Source of the DNA: Magnetospirillum moscoviense | GTDB taxonomy: Bacteria; Pseudomonadota; Alphaproteobacteria; Rhodospirillales; Magnetospirillaceae | Reading direction: 5' to 3' | DNA: 49,492 bases | Assembly: GCF_001650635.1 (NCBI RefSeq) | Contig: NZ_LWQU01000128.1 | Coordinates: 1-49,492, forward strand | Shown here: piece after piece, positions 1 through 7,692 of the stretch | How positions within the stretch are numbered: position 1 is the first letter of the stretch | How the letters are laid out: the number at the start of each line of letters is the position of its first letter | Made by a program: the position numbers and the translations under genes | Notes under the pieces: generated by a model | Seen by the model: only the letters and a program-made list of their open reading frames with translations | Told to the model about the DNA's origin: nothing | The model's database searches: none

Positions 1-59
1 AGGGGGGCATGATGGATGAGTCATTCCATCTTGAATCACGCTCACGCCCGCCTGTCCAG

Positions 60-80
60 GCTATGTTAACGCCTATGAGG
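60..80 (+). repeat. 21-bp sequence, inverted copy at window end
   Basis: Starting at position 60 this is G followed by CTATGTTAACGCCTATGAGG. Its exact reverse complement is at 49413-49433. It covers the last codons and stop of the COQ9 gene. Flanking bases on either side do not match between the two copies. The identity of the element is unknown. Confidence 0.8.
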
Positions 81-698
81 CGCACCCGGCCGCCGCCCGC
101 GGCTGAACCACCCTTCCACCTTGCGGCGCATCTGGGTGACCCGGCCGACATCGGCCAGCCGGCGGCGCAGGAAGGCCAAGGTGTCGGCCCCGTCGTCCGA
201 CGAATCGTCCAGCCAGTACAGCATGGTCGCCGTATAGACCGCCGTCAGGGTCGCCCGCTTGGTGTACCACGAGAAATCGTGCGAATTGTCGCCGGCCGCC
301 CGCCAGATCGCATCGATGGTGCGGCAGGTGACGCGGGTGGCGGCCAGCGCGTTGCCCGGCAGCGCCAGCACGGCCAGGGCGCGGCGGATCGCCTCGCGGT
401 GGGGCTGCCAGCGTTCCAGCCGCACGGCGACGGCCTTGAACACCCGCTCGGGCACCTTCAGCGCCGCCATGTCGGTGCTGGACAGATCCTCGACCATCAG
501 CTGGTCGGCCAGGGCGACGAAATGCTCAACCGCCGCGACCGGGCCGGCCAGGAAGGCGCGCTCAGACACACTGGAATCCAGGCCCAGATCGGCGGCGGCG
601 GCCTGCAAGGCGGTCATCGACCAGCCCTCGAACACCGCATGGGGCAGGACGGCCAACACCAGTTGGTCCCTGATCTTGTCGAACTCGGCATCACTCAT
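66..698 (-). CDS. COQ9 family protein (ubiquinone biosynthesis accessory)
   Basis: The 210-residue product matches the COQ9 family. It opens with MSDAEFDKIRDQLV and carries the helical core around GWSMTALQAAAADLGL, which resembles a degenerate TetR-like N-terminal fold, and later DDSSDDGADTLAFLRRRLADV, typical of the family C-terminal half. In mitochondria and proteobacteria COQ9 binds lipid and assists ubiquinone hydroxylation; that role is family knowledge. The ATG at 698 was chosen because it overlaps the stop of the upstream deformylase gene by one base (TGATG), indicating translational coupling. The last codons and the TAA lie inside the 21-bp sequence that recurs inverted at the far end of the window, so the C-terminal tail may not be native. 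Confidence 0.85.
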   Translation of the reverse strand: MSDAEFDKIRDQLVLAVLPHAVFEGWSMTALQAAAADLGLDSSVSERAFLAGPVAAVEHFVALADQLMVEDLSSTDMAALKVPERVFKAVAVRLERWQPHREAIRRALAVLALPGNALAATRVTCRTIDAIWRAAGDNSHDFSWYTKRATLTAVYTATMLYWLDDSSDDGADTLAFLRRRLADVGRVTQMRRKVEGWFSRGRRPGAPHRR

Positions 699-1222
699 CA
701 CGCCAACTCCTCTTGTGCCCGGCGGACCTCGTCGGCGAAGCCGAAGCTGGCCAGGCCGTCCATCCGCATCGGGTACAGCACCCCGTCCAGATGGTCGCAT
801 TCGTGCTGGACCACGCGGGCGTGGAAGCCCTGGGCCTCGCGCTCGAGCCACGCCCCCGACGGCTGATAGCCGCCATAGCGGATATGGGTAAAGCGCGGCA
901 CCTTACCCGTAAGGCCGGGCAGCGACAGACACCCTTCGTAGCCGAGATGGCGTTCCGCGTCGAGCGGTTCAACCATGGGGTTGATCAGCACCGTCAGCGG
1001 CACCGCCACCCCTTCGTTGCGATAGGCCGGGGCGTGGAACACCACTACCCGCAACGGCACATGGACCTGCGGCGCCGCCAGCCCGGCACCCCCGGCATCT
1101 TCCATGGTTTCGATCATGTCACCAATCAGGCGCAGGACCTCGGGATCAGTGGGATCGGCGACCGGATCGGCGATGCGCGACAAGACGGGGTGGCCCATGC
1201 GGGCGATCTTCAAAATGGCCAT
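698..1222 (-). CDS. def: Peptide deformylase
   Basis: This cytosolic metalloenzyme removes the N-formyl group from nascent proteins. All three family motifs are present in the 174-residue product: GAGLAAPQ (motif 1), EGCLSLPG with the metal-ligand Cys (motif 2) and QHECDHLDG with the two metal-ligand His and catalytic Glu (motif 3). Motif 1 has the usual GxGLAAxQ form. In motif 3 the residue after HE is Cys rather than the common Phe/Tyr/Ile, a tolerable change. The start at MAILKIARMGHPVL gives normal family length; longer upstream starts add low-complexity sequence. The gene is coupled to the downstream COQ9 gene and transcribed divergently from rpsU. Confidence 0.93.
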   Translation of the reverse strand: MAILKIARMGHPVLSRIADPVADPTDPEVLRLIGDMIETMEDAGGAGLAAPQVHVPLRVVVFHAPAYRNEGVAVPLTVLINPMVEPLDAERHLGYEGCLSLPGLTGKVPRFTHIRYGGYQPSGAWLEREAQGFHARVVQHECDHLDGVLYPMRMDGLASFGFADEVRRAQEELA

Positions 1223-1340
1223 GGCTTTTTTTGAATCAATCCCTTCACAAGGCGGCAAGCCTGTGGTATCAACCCGCTTCCCGGACGGCATGTCGCCGTG
1301 CGTCGGGACGAAATTCAGCGTAGAGGAGCGGTGACGTAAC

Positions 1341-1544
1341 GTGCAAGTTCTCGTTCGTGACAACAACGTCGATCAGGCCCTTAAGGCGCTCAAGAAAAAG
1401 ATGCAGCGCGAGGGTGTCTTCCGCGAGATGAAGCTTCGCCGCAACTACGAGAAGCCCTCGGAGCGCCGCGCCCGTGAAAAGGCCGAGGCCGTGCGCCGCG
1501 CCCGCAAGCTGGAGCGTAAGCGCCTGGAGCGTGAGGGCTTTTAA
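1341..1544 (+). CDS. rpsU: 30S ribosomal protein S21
   Basis: The 67-residue, very basic protein begins [20 protein letters not shown] and is a clear S21, a small-subunit protein that assists mRNA recruitment to the 30S. The RREG(V/I)[17 protein letters not shown] pattern of the family is present in slightly varied form. It initiates at GTG (1341) with a GAGGAG Shine-Dalgarno at 1323-1328. It is monocistronic and followed by two hairpins. Confidence 0.95.
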   Translation: MQVLVRDNNVDQALKALKKKMQREGVFREMKLRRNYEKPSERRAREKAEAVRRARKLERKRLEREGF

Positions 1545-1556
1545 ACAGCCCTTCCT

Positions 1557-1574
1557 CCCGATATTTTTATCGGG
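1557..1574 (+). terminator. Hairpin after rpsU
   Basis: CCCGATA and TATCGGG form a perfect 7-bp stem around a TTTT loop 13 nt past the rpsU stop. No long T-run follows, so it may work with the stronger hairpin downstream. Confidence 0.5.
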
Positions 1575-1606
1575 CCAGGTTATCAGCTGACCAAAGTCAA
1601 ATGCCT

Positions 1607-1640
1607 AAGAGCGCCGCGATGCAACACTCGCGGCGCTCTT
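1607..1640 (+). terminator. Strong 13-bp hairpin after rpsU
   Basis: AAGAGCGCCGCGA (1607-1619) pairs perfectly with TCGCGGCGCTCTT (1628-1640) across an 8-nt loop. The T-tract afterwards is weak and interrupted (GGTGTTT). It is the likely end of the rpsU transcript. Confidence 0.65.
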
Positions 1641-1749
1641 GGTGTTTGCGGCACCGTTTGCCTCGGGCTTCTCCCCCCTGTCCCCGTCCCCCGACATCCG
1701 GTCCGCAGCACCAAGAGCACGCTTCGCGACTGCGTATTTTTTGATCAAA

Positions 1750-1777
1750 TTGCTGCCGCCGTCGGTATGCCTAAAAT
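1750..1777 (+). promoter_or_regulatory. Candidate sigma-70-type promoter for the receptor-like gene
   Basis: A -35-like TTGCTG (1750-1755) and a -10-like TAAAAT (1772-1777) are separated by 16 bp, about 90 nt before the ATG at 1868. This is a match by eye only. Confidence 0.4.
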
Positions 1778-1867
1778 GCATGCATGTGCGCATTCTGCGC
1801 ATTGGCCTTCCCCCGCGTCCCTGCATACTCTGCCCCCTGGGGTCAAATCACAGGGAAGGCGCCGCGC

Positions 1868-2902
1868 ATGTCGTCGATTGCACAGCTGTTGGAAATCACC
1901 GATTCGGTCGCGGCCGTCACCGATCAGAAGATCGACCGCATTCACGGCATCACCCGGCGCTCGCGCATGCTGGCCCTGAACGCCTCGATCGAGGCCCAGC
2001 GGGTCGGCCAGATGGGCCGTGGCTTCGCAGTCGTCGCCGACGAGGTCAAGGCGGTGTCTGGCGAGATCGCCCAGTTGACCGATTCCTCACGCGGCAAATT
2101 GAAGGGCCAGCTCGAGACCCTGTCCGAATTCGGCCGCCACCTGGCGGCAGAAGTCGATCGCGTCCGTGGCGAGCGCCTGGCCGACCTGGCCCACAATGCC
2201 GTCAAGATCGCCGACCGCAATCTCTATGAACGCTCGTGCGATGTCCGCTGGTGGGCCACCGACCCGGCACTGGTCGAGTGCGCCGCCGCCCCCGATCAAC
2301 TGGACCTGGCCCGCCATGCCGCCAAGCGGCTAGGCATCATCCTGGATTCCTACACCGTCTATCTGGATCTGTGGATCGCCGATGCCAGCGGCCGGGTCAT
2401 CGCCAACGGCCGCTCGGGGCGCTATGCCAAGGTGGTCGGCACCGACGTCTCGGGCCAACAATGGTTCAAGGACGCCATGGCCACCGCCAATGGCGGCGAA
2501 TTCGCCGTCGCCGACATCAGCCGCATCCCCTGCCTGGGCGGGGCGATCGCCGCCACCTATGCCACCGCCATCCGCGCAGGCGGCGAGGCCGACGGCCAGC
2601 CGATCGGCGCCATGGGCATCTTCTTCGACTGGGAGGCCCGGGGCCAGGCCATCATCGATGGCGTCCGCTTAGGCGCCGAGGAAAAAAGCCGCTCACGTTG
2701 CCTGTTGCTGGACCGCGACCACCGTATCATCGCCGATTCCGACCGCCACGGCTTGCTGTCCGAGCACTTCCCGCTCGAGACCAAGGGCCAGACCCAGGGC
2801 TATTACCAGGATGGCGACAGCCTGGTCGGCTTCGCGCTGACGCCCGGCTACGAGACCTATGAAGGCCTGGGCTGTTACGGGGTGATCATCCAGGGGGCTT
2901 AA
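1868..2902 (+). CDS. Soluble methyl-accepting-chemotaxis-like protein with C-terminal Cache-like domain
   Basis: The 344-residue protein has an MCP signalling-tip segment near its N-terminus (about residues 30-75: LALNASIEAQRVGQMGRGFA then VVADEVKAVSGEI), resembling the CheA/CheW-contacting hairpin of chemoreceptors. It is followed by a helical linker and, from about residue 160, a Cache/PAS-like sensor (YLDLWIADASGRVIANG, GTDVSGQQWFKDAM). No transmembrane segment or signal peptide is visible, so it is predicted cytosolic. The order is the reverse of a classical receptor, and the coiled coil is too short to hold ordinary methylation helices. The ATG at 1868 follows an AGGGAAGG element. Ligand and partners cannot be told from sequence; the gene stands alone. 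Confidence 0.75.
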   Translation: MSSIAQLLEITDSVAAVTDQKIDRIHGITRRSRMLALNASIEAQRVGQMGRGFAVVADEVKAVSGEIAQLTDSSRGKLKGQLETLSEFGRHLAAEVDRVRGERLADLAHNAVKIADRNLYERSCDVRWWATDPALVECAAAPDQLDLARHAAKRLGIILDSYTVYLDLWIADASGRVIANGRSGRYAKVVGTDVSGQQWFKDAMATANGGEFAVADISRIPCLGGAIAATYATAIRAGGEADGQPIGAMGIFFDWEARGQAIIDGVRLGAEEKSRSRCLLLDRDHRIIADSDRHGLLSEHFPLETKGQTQGYYQDGDSLVGFALTPGYETYEGLGCYGVIIQGA

Positions 2903-3056
2903 CGAGCCCTGCTCGTCTGTGCCGCCATCAATCGCGGCAGGACCGGCTTTGGTAGAATCCGAGGCTCCTGTCGATTTGGCGTTGTGGTTAGGATTTGGCC
3001 ATGTCCGGATGCGAGTTTTTCGCGTCCCCAGCCAAATCCAGCCACGGTGAAAGCGC

Positions 3057-3620
3057 ATGGATGCGAGCGTCATTCTCGGTATCGTTGGAAGCCTTCGCAG
3101 GACATCCTACAACCATTATGCGCTTAAGGCCGCTTGCGAGCTGGCGCCGGATGGGGTGGAGCTGAAGCTGATCGAGCTTCATGACATCCCGGTCTACAAC
3201 CAGGATGATGAATTGGCGCCACCGGCCGCCGTGGTCGAGTTCAAACGCCAAATTCGCGCCGCCGACGCCGTCTTGTTCTGCTCGCCGGAATACAATTATT
3301 CGGTTCCGGGCGGCCTCAAGAACGCCATCGACTGGGCGTCACGTCCCTATGGCGACAGCGCTTGGCGCGGCAAGGCAGCGGCGGTGATGGGGGCTTCCAT
3401 CGGCGCCCTGGGCACGGCGCGGGCGCAATACCACCTTCGCCAAATTCTGGTCACCCTGGACATGCCCACCGTCACTCAGCCGGAGGTGATGATCGCCAAT
3501 GCCGCGCAGCATTTTGACAAAGACGGCAGGCTGACCGACGAACCGACCAGACAGTTGATCCAGAAACTCCTGGAGGCGCTGGCGGCGCTTATCAGAATCA
3601 ACAGAAACATGGAGGATTGA
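3057..3620 (+). CDS. NAD(P)H-dependent FMN reductase / quinone reductase-type flavoprotein
   Basis: The 187-residue protein belongs to the NADPH-dependent FMN reductase (flavodoxin-fold) family. It has the FMN-phosphate loop GSLRRTSYN (residues 11-19) and the SPEYNYSVPGGLKNAIDWAS motif that covers the isoalloxazine ring. Relatives reduce quinones, chromate or azo dyes with NAD(P)H; the physiological substrate here is unknown. It lies 3 bp upstream of a HiPIP gene and is probably co-transcribed with it, hinting at a periplasmic/cytosolic redox pair, though the two proteins are expected in different compartments. Confidence 0.88.
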   Translation: MDASVILGIVGSLRRTSYNHYALKAACELAPDGVELKLIELHDIPVYNQDDELAPPAAVVEFKRQIRAADAVLFCSPEYNYSVPGGLKNAIDWASRPYGDSAWRGKAAAVMGASIGALGTARAQYHLRQILVTLDMPTVTQPEVMIANAAQHFDKDGRLTDEPTRQLIQKLLEALAALIRINRNMED

Positions 3621-3623
3621 GCG

Positions 3624-3911
3624 ATGAATGAAGAACTTCCGACCCGCAGGGTCGTGTTGCGCGGTGCCCTGGCGGTTGGGTGCGGCCTGTTCCTGCCACT
3701 GCTATCCCCGGGTCAGGCCCGGGCGCAGGCCGCAGCGACCGACGCTCCGAAGAAGATGAAGCAAGCGACCGTCCGCTATCAGGCTCAGCCCAAGGGCGAG
3801 CAAAAGTGCAGCGGCTGCACAAATTTCATCGCCGAATCAAAGACCTGCAAACTGGTCGAAGGCCAAATCTCTCCCGATGGCTGGTGCAACATGTGGGCCA
3901 AGAAGGTTTAG
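3624..3911 (+). CDS. High-potential iron-sulfur protein (HiPIP), Tat-exported
   Basis: The 95-residue precursor has a twin-arginine signal (TRRVVLRG, then a hydrophobic stretch and a QARAQA cleavage region). The mature part has four Cys at residues 62, 65, 75 and 88, that is C-x2-C-x9-C-x12-C, closely matching small HiPIPs that hold one [4Fe-4S] cluster. HiPIPs carry electrons in the periplasm of phototrophic and denitrifying proteobacteria. The gene follows the FMN reductase gene by 3 bp. Confidence 0.92.
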   Translation: MNEELPTRRVVLRGALAVGCGLFLPLLSPGQARAQAAATDAPKKMKQATVRYQAQPKGEQKCSGCTNFIAESKTCKLVEGQISPDGWCNMWAKKV

Positions 3912-4010
3912 AAAATAGTCCCGACTTTGCCGCCGCATCGTTTTGAAGAACCCGTTTATACCAACCGGCCAACGAGTCACATCAAAGGTCGGCCGGTCTT
4001 ACAAACACAT

Positions 4011-4041
4011 ACGGCGGAGCCCTCGCGGGCTCCGCCGTTTT
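4011..4041. terminator. Bidirectional hairpin between HiPIP and pntB
   Basis: ACGGCGGAGCCC (4011-4022) pairs perfectly with GGGCTCCGCCGT (4027-4038) around TCGC. TTTT follows on the plus strand. It sits between convergent genes and can serve both, best for the HiPIP transcript. Confidence 0.75.
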
Positions 4042-4056
4042 GCTGTGCGGGTTCGC

Positions 4057-5457
4057 TTAGTTCAGCGCGCCGCAGATTTCTTCGGTCACCTTCTTCGCAT
4101 CGCCGAACAACATCATGGTGTTGGGACGGAAGAACAGCTCGTTATCGACGCCGGCATAGCCCGACGCCATCGAGCGCTTGATGAACAGCACGGTCTTGGC
4201 CTTCTCGACATCCAGGATCGGCATGCCATAGATGGCCGAGGTCGGGTCGGTCTTGGCCGCCGGGTTGGTGACGTCGTTGGCGCCGATCACGAAGGCCACG
4301 TCGGCGGTGCCGAATTCGTGGTTGATCTCTTCCAGCTCGAACACCTCGTCGTACGGCACGTTGGCTTCGGCCAGCAGCACGTTCATGTGACCGGGCATGC
4401 GGCCGGCCACCGGATGGATGGCATAGCGCACATCGACCCCTTCGGCCTTCAGCATGTCGGCCATTTCACGCAGCGCGTGCTGGGCCTGGGCCACCGCCAT
4501 GCCGTAGCCCGGCACGATGATCACCTTCGACGAGTTCTTCATGATGAAGGCGGCGTCGTCGGCCGAGCCGGCCTTGACCGCCTTGTCGCCGCCGGGGCCG
4601 CCGGTCGCCACAGCGCCCGAGGTCTCGCCGCCGAAGCCGCCCAGGATGACGTTGAAGATCGAGCGGTTCATGCCCTTGCACATGATGTAGGACAGGATCG
4701 CACCCGACGAGCCCACCAGGGCGCCGACGATGATCAGCAGCGGATTGCCCAGCGTGAAGCCGATGCCGGCCGCCGCCCAACCCGAATACGAGTTCAGCAT
4801 CGACACCACCACCGGCATGTCGGCGCCGCCGATCGGCAGGATCAGCAGGAAGCCCAGGGCCAGGGCGATCAGGGTGATCAGCACGAACAAGGTGATCGAG
4901 CCGCCCGACAGGGCGAACATGACGATCAGCACCACCATGGCGATGCCCAGGCCGGCATTCAGCATGTGCTGGCCGGGGAACACCAGGGGCTTGCCCGACA
5001 CCAGGCCCTGCAGCTTGGCGAACGCCACCAGCGAGCCGGTGAAGGTGATGGCACCGATGGCGACGCCCAGGCTCATCTCGATCAGCGAGGCGACCTTGAT
5101 GCCGCCGTCGGCGGCGACGATGTTGTAGGCGGCGGGCGCGGCCAAGGCGGCACCGGCGACGAACACCGCGGCCAGACCGACCAGCGAGTGGAAGGCGGCG
5201 ACCAATTGCGGCAGCGCCGTCATTTCGATCTTCTTGGCGACGACCCAGCCGATGCCGCCGCCGATGGCGATGCCCAGCGGGATCAACAGGAAGGCGGCGT
5301 TGGGGGTGAACATCGTGGTGGCGATGGCGATCGCCATGCCGACCATGCCCCAGGTATTGCCCGAGCGCGAGGTCTCGGGCGAGGACAGGCCCCGAAGCGC
5401 CATGATCATGCAGATCCCGGCGACCAGATAGGCGAATTGCGTGAGATTGGCAGACAT
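4057..5457 (-). CDS. pntB: Proton-translocating NAD(P) transhydrogenase, beta subunit
   Basis: The 466-residue protein combines the membrane domain dII-beta (about nine hydrophobic segments over residues 1-260) with the soluble NADP(H)-binding domain dIII (about 290-466). Recognisable dIII sequence includes IIVPGYGMAVAQAQHALREM and YAIHPVAGRMPGHMNVLLAE, with RPNTMMLFGDAKK near the end. With PntAA and PntAB it couples proton entry to hydride transfer from NADH to NADP+, supplying NADPH in the inner membrane. It is the last gene of the pntAA-pntAB-pntB operon and starts 13 bp after the pntAB stop. Confidence 0.96.
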   Translation of the reverse strand: MSANLTQFAYLVAGICMIMALRGLSSPETSRSGNTWGMVGMAIAIATTMFTPNAAFLLIPLGIAIGGGIGWVVAKKIEMTALPQLVAAFHSLVGLAAVFVAGAALAAPAAYNIVAADGGIKVASLIEMSLGVAIGAITFTGSLVAFAKLQGLVSGKPLVFPGQHMLNAGLGIAMVVLIVMFALSGGSITLFVLITLIALALGFLLILPIGGADMPVVVSMLNSYSGWAAAGIGFTLGNPLLIIVGALVGSSGAILSYIMCKGMNRSIFNVILGGFGGETSGAVATGGPGGDKAVKAGSADDAAFIMKNSSKVIIVPGYGMAVAQAQHALREMADMLKAEGVDVRYAIHPVAGRMPGHMNVLLAEANVPYDEVFELEEINHEFGTADVAFVIGANDVTNPAAKTDPTSAIYGMPILDVEKAKTVLFIKRSMASGYAGVDNELFFRPNTMMLFGDAKKVTEEICGALN

Positions 5458-5470
5458 CGTCCCGTCCCCC

Positions 5471-5872
5471 TTACTTCTGCTTCTTCTTGAACATGGACAG
5501 CATGCGCTGCGTCACCAGGAAGCCGCCGAAGATGTTGACGGATGCCAGGACCACGCCGAAAAAGCCCAGGACCTTCGAGGCCATGACATCGGTCGAGGTG
5601 GCGATCAGGGCACCGACGATGATGACCGACGACACCGCGTTGGTCACCGCCATCAGCGGCGAATGCAGGGCCGGCGTGACCCGCCACACCACGTAATAGC
5701 CCACGAAGCAGGCCAGGACGAAGATGGTGAACAAGCTCATGAAGCCGATACCGTCACCGGTGGCCACCGCCAGTTGGGTGGCCTGCTGGGCCAGCAGGGC
5801 GGCCTTTTGAGCCATCGCCTCGGCGTCGGTGGCAAGCTTTGCCGCGCCGTCGACAAGTTCCTTGGGATCCAT
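5471..5872 (-). CDS. pntAB: NAD(P) transhydrogenase alpha subunit, membrane part
   Basis: The 133-residue protein holds three to four hydrophobic segments ([54 protein letters not shown]) ending in a KKKQK tail. It corresponds to the dII-alpha membrane part that is fused to the NAD-binding part in E. coli PntA but is separate in Rhodospirillum-type enzymes. It lies between pntAA and pntB with gaps of about 12 bp. Confidence 0.93.
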   Translation of the reverse strand: MDPKELVDGAAKLATDAEAMAQKAALLAQQATQLAVATGDGIGFMSLFTIFVLACFVGYYVVWRVTPALHSPLMAVTNAVSSVIIVGALIATSTDVMASKVLGFFGVVLASVNIFGGFLVTQRMLSMFKKKQK

Positions 5873-5884
5873 TGCCTTTTCTCC

Positions 5885-7012
5885 TTAACCGGCCAGCGCG
5901 GGATGAACGATCTGGCCGTCGCGCGTGACGCAGCAGCCCTTCAGGATCTCATCGTCCCAGTTGAACGCCAGGTCCTTGGTTTCCTTGTTCACCAGCGGGC
6001 TGATGAAGTTCAGCAGGTTCTTGGCATAAAGCGACGAAGCATCGACCGCGAGGCGCGCCGGCACGTTGCCGTGGCCGACCAGGGTGACACCGTGCTTCTC
6101 GACAACCTTGTCGAACTCGGACAGCGGGCAGTTGCCGCCGGCCTCGACCGCCAGATCGACGATCACCGAGCCCGGACGCATGCCCTTGACCATATCCTCG
6201 GTGATCAGCACCGGGGCTGGACGGCCGGGGATCAGCGCCGTGCAGATGGCGATGTCGGTCTTGGCCAGGGTCTCGGCGATCTTGGCCGCCTGCTTCTGCT
6301 TGTATTCCTCGCTCATTTCCTTGGCGTAACCGCCCTTGGTCTCGGCGTCCTTGGTCGCTTCGGGATCGACCTCGACGAACTTGCCGCCCAGGGATTCCAC
6401 CTGCTCCTTGACGGCGGGACGCACGTCGAAGGCATAGACCACGCCGCCCATGCGCTTGGCAGTGGCGATGGCCTGCAGGCCGGCGACACCGGCGCCCAGG
6501 ATCAGGAAGCGGGCCGGCGCCACCGTACCGGCGGCGGTCATCATCATCGGCACCGCGCGCTTGAATTCGTGCACGGCGTCAAGAACCGCCTTGTAGCCGG
6601 CCAGGTTGGCCTGGGACGACAAGATGTCCATGCTTTGCGCACGGGTGATGCGCGGCACCAGTTCCATGGCGAAGGCGGTGACCTTGCGGGCGGCCAGCTT
6701 CTCGACCATCTCCTTGTTGGTCAGGGCGGCCAGCGCCGAAATCAGCACGGCGCCTTCCTTCATGGACGCGATCTCGTCGTCGGTCGGGCGCTGGACCTTC
6801 AGCACCACGTCGCCGGCCAGGGCGGTCTTGGCGTCGGGCGCGATGGTCGCGCCGGCATCGATATAGACCTGGTCGGCGATCGAAGCGCCGGCGCCGGCGC
6901 CGGTTTCAACCAGCACGTCGAAGCCCATCTGGACAAACTTCTTGACGGTGTCGGGGGAGGCCGCGACGCGAGCCTCGCCGGCGCGGCGCTCCTTCGGAAT
7001 GGCGATCTGCAT
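5885..7012 (-). CDS. pntAA: NAD(P) transhydrogenase alpha subunit, NAD(H)-binding part
   Basis: The 375-residue soluble dI subunit, related to alanine dehydrogenase, binds NAD(H). It begins MQIAIPKERRAGEARVAASP, carries the Rossmann loop GAGVAGLQA (about residues 172-180), and the mobile-loop region follows near ATKGGYAKEMSEEY. The split alpha1/alpha2/beta arrangement is that of Rhodospirillum rubrum. It is first in the operon, 50 nt downstream of the -10 element of a good promoter. Confidence 0.96.
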   Translation of the reverse strand: MQIAIPKERRAGEARVAASPDTVKKFVQMGFDVLVETGAGAGASIADQVYIDAGATIAPDAKTALAGDVVLKVQRPTDDEIASMKEGAVLISALAALTNKEMVEKLAARKVTAFAMELVPRITRAQSMDILSSQANLAGYKAVLDAVHEFKRAVPMMMTAAGTVAPARFLILGAGVAGLQAIATAKRMGGVVYAFDVRPAVKEQVESLGGKFVEVDPEATKDAETKGGYAKEMSEEYKQKQAAKIAETLAKTDIAICTALIPGRPAPVLITEDMVKGMRPGSVIVDLAVEAGGNCPLSEFDKVVEKHGVTLVGHGNVPARLAVDASSLYAKNLLNFISPLVNKETKDLAFNWDDEILKGCCVTRDGQIVHPALAG

Positions 7013-7061
7013 TATCTGTGTTCCCCTGCCTCGAGAAACGGGACGTTTATATTAGTGGTTC

Positions 7062-7090
7062 GTTATACGCGGTCTGCGCCGCGTTGCCAA
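7062..7090 (-). promoter_or_regulatory. Sigma-70-type promoter of the pnt operon
   Basis: On the minus strand TTGGCA (7090-7085) and TATAAC (7067-7062) are separated by exactly 17 bp, and the pntAA start is 50 nt downstream of the -10. It is one of the best consensus matches in the window. Confidence 0.7.
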
Positions 7091-7184
7091 TCTGGTTAGA
7101 AAGAAACTTTACACAGCTGGCAAGCCCCCGTCCCGGGTAATTATTGCGTTGCTGGAGCGGTTTTCGAAACGAAATGGCCCTCCG

Positions 7185-7316
7185 CCCATATTGCAGTGCA
7201 ACATGGGCACCCTGGGTACACCACAATTCCAGGGTTGGCGAGCGCTGTTTCACGGCCTATGCCGTCTGAGTAGTTGACGGGGATGGCGGGATACCGCCCA
7301 TGCGGGTGGGGCGTCA
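7185..7316. other. Structured intergenic stretch with four consecutive hairpins
   Basis: The region between the pnt promoter and the DUF433 gene (7091-7458) has no convincing gene. It contains CCCATATTGCA/TGCAACATGGG (7185-7195/7197-7207, one mismatch), ACCCTGG/CCAGGGT (7209-7215/7229-7235), ACGGC/GCCGT (7252-7256/7261-7265), and TGACG/CGTCA (7275-7279/7312-7316) enclosing GGCGG/CCGCC (7285-7289/7294-7298). It could be a small RNA, a leader for either flank, or a decayed element. I recognise no known riboswitch. From 7317 to 7458 I see only a possible 26-codon reading frame (see rejected items). Confidence 0.45.
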
Positions 7317-7458
7317 CGATTACGAGCGAATCAAAATAGAACAAACAACCTCACCTGAGGATGAGAGGCGGCCCTATGCTACCGGTACAGCTGGCGGTTT
7401 CCCGTTGCGAACCAAGGGAGCCAAGCCCATATTTCCATAGTGTTTCAGGAGGATGATC

Positions 7459-7692
7459 ATGGCGGCCCGCAAACCCACACCAGCCCTGGTGGTCAGCGAT
7501 GACGACGTGATGGGCGGGATGCCGGTGGTAGCCGGCACGCGCATTCCCGCCGAGACCGTATTGGCGGAAGTGCGAACCGGCAAAAGCCGCTTCGACATTT
7601 TCCGCTCGTATCCATCGCTGCCCGCCGACGGCATCGACGCCTGCCTTGCCTGGGAAAAGGCCGGGCGTCCGCCATGCGCGACCCGTTCCTGA
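7459..7692 (+). CDS. DUF433 family protein, probable antitoxin
   Basis: The 77-residue protein has the DUF433 core (GGMPVVAGTRIPAETVLAEV, FDIFRSYPSLPADGIDACLAW), a winged-helix-like fold that pairs with PIN-like toxins. The ATG at 7459 is preferred over the one at 7453 because an AGGAGG Shine-Dalgarno (7447-7452) ends 6 nt before it. Its 3' end overlaps the next gene by 19 nt, which suggests coupled translation of an antitoxin-toxin pair. DNA binding and autoregulation are inferred from the family. Confidence 0.85.
   Translation: MAARKPTPALVVSDDDVMGGMPVVAGTRIPAETVLAEVRTGKSRFDIFRSYPSLPADGIDACLAWEKAGRPPCATRS

Noticed and set aside
60-80. dif/XerCD-like site
   Set aside because: GTTAAC and partial symmetry recall dif, but the arms do not match XerC/XerD half-sites and two inverted copies at window ends are not expected of dif.
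3943-5490. Long plus-strand open frame antisense to pntB
   Set aside because: His/Gln/Arg-rich translation caused by high-GC codon bias opposite a clear gene; the same holds for frames antisense to pntAA, spoVR and other genes.
7376-7456. Twenty-six-codon frame just before the DUF433 gene, overlapping its Shine-Dalgarno
   Set aside because: It could be a leader peptide but has only a weak ribosome-binding site and no comparative support.
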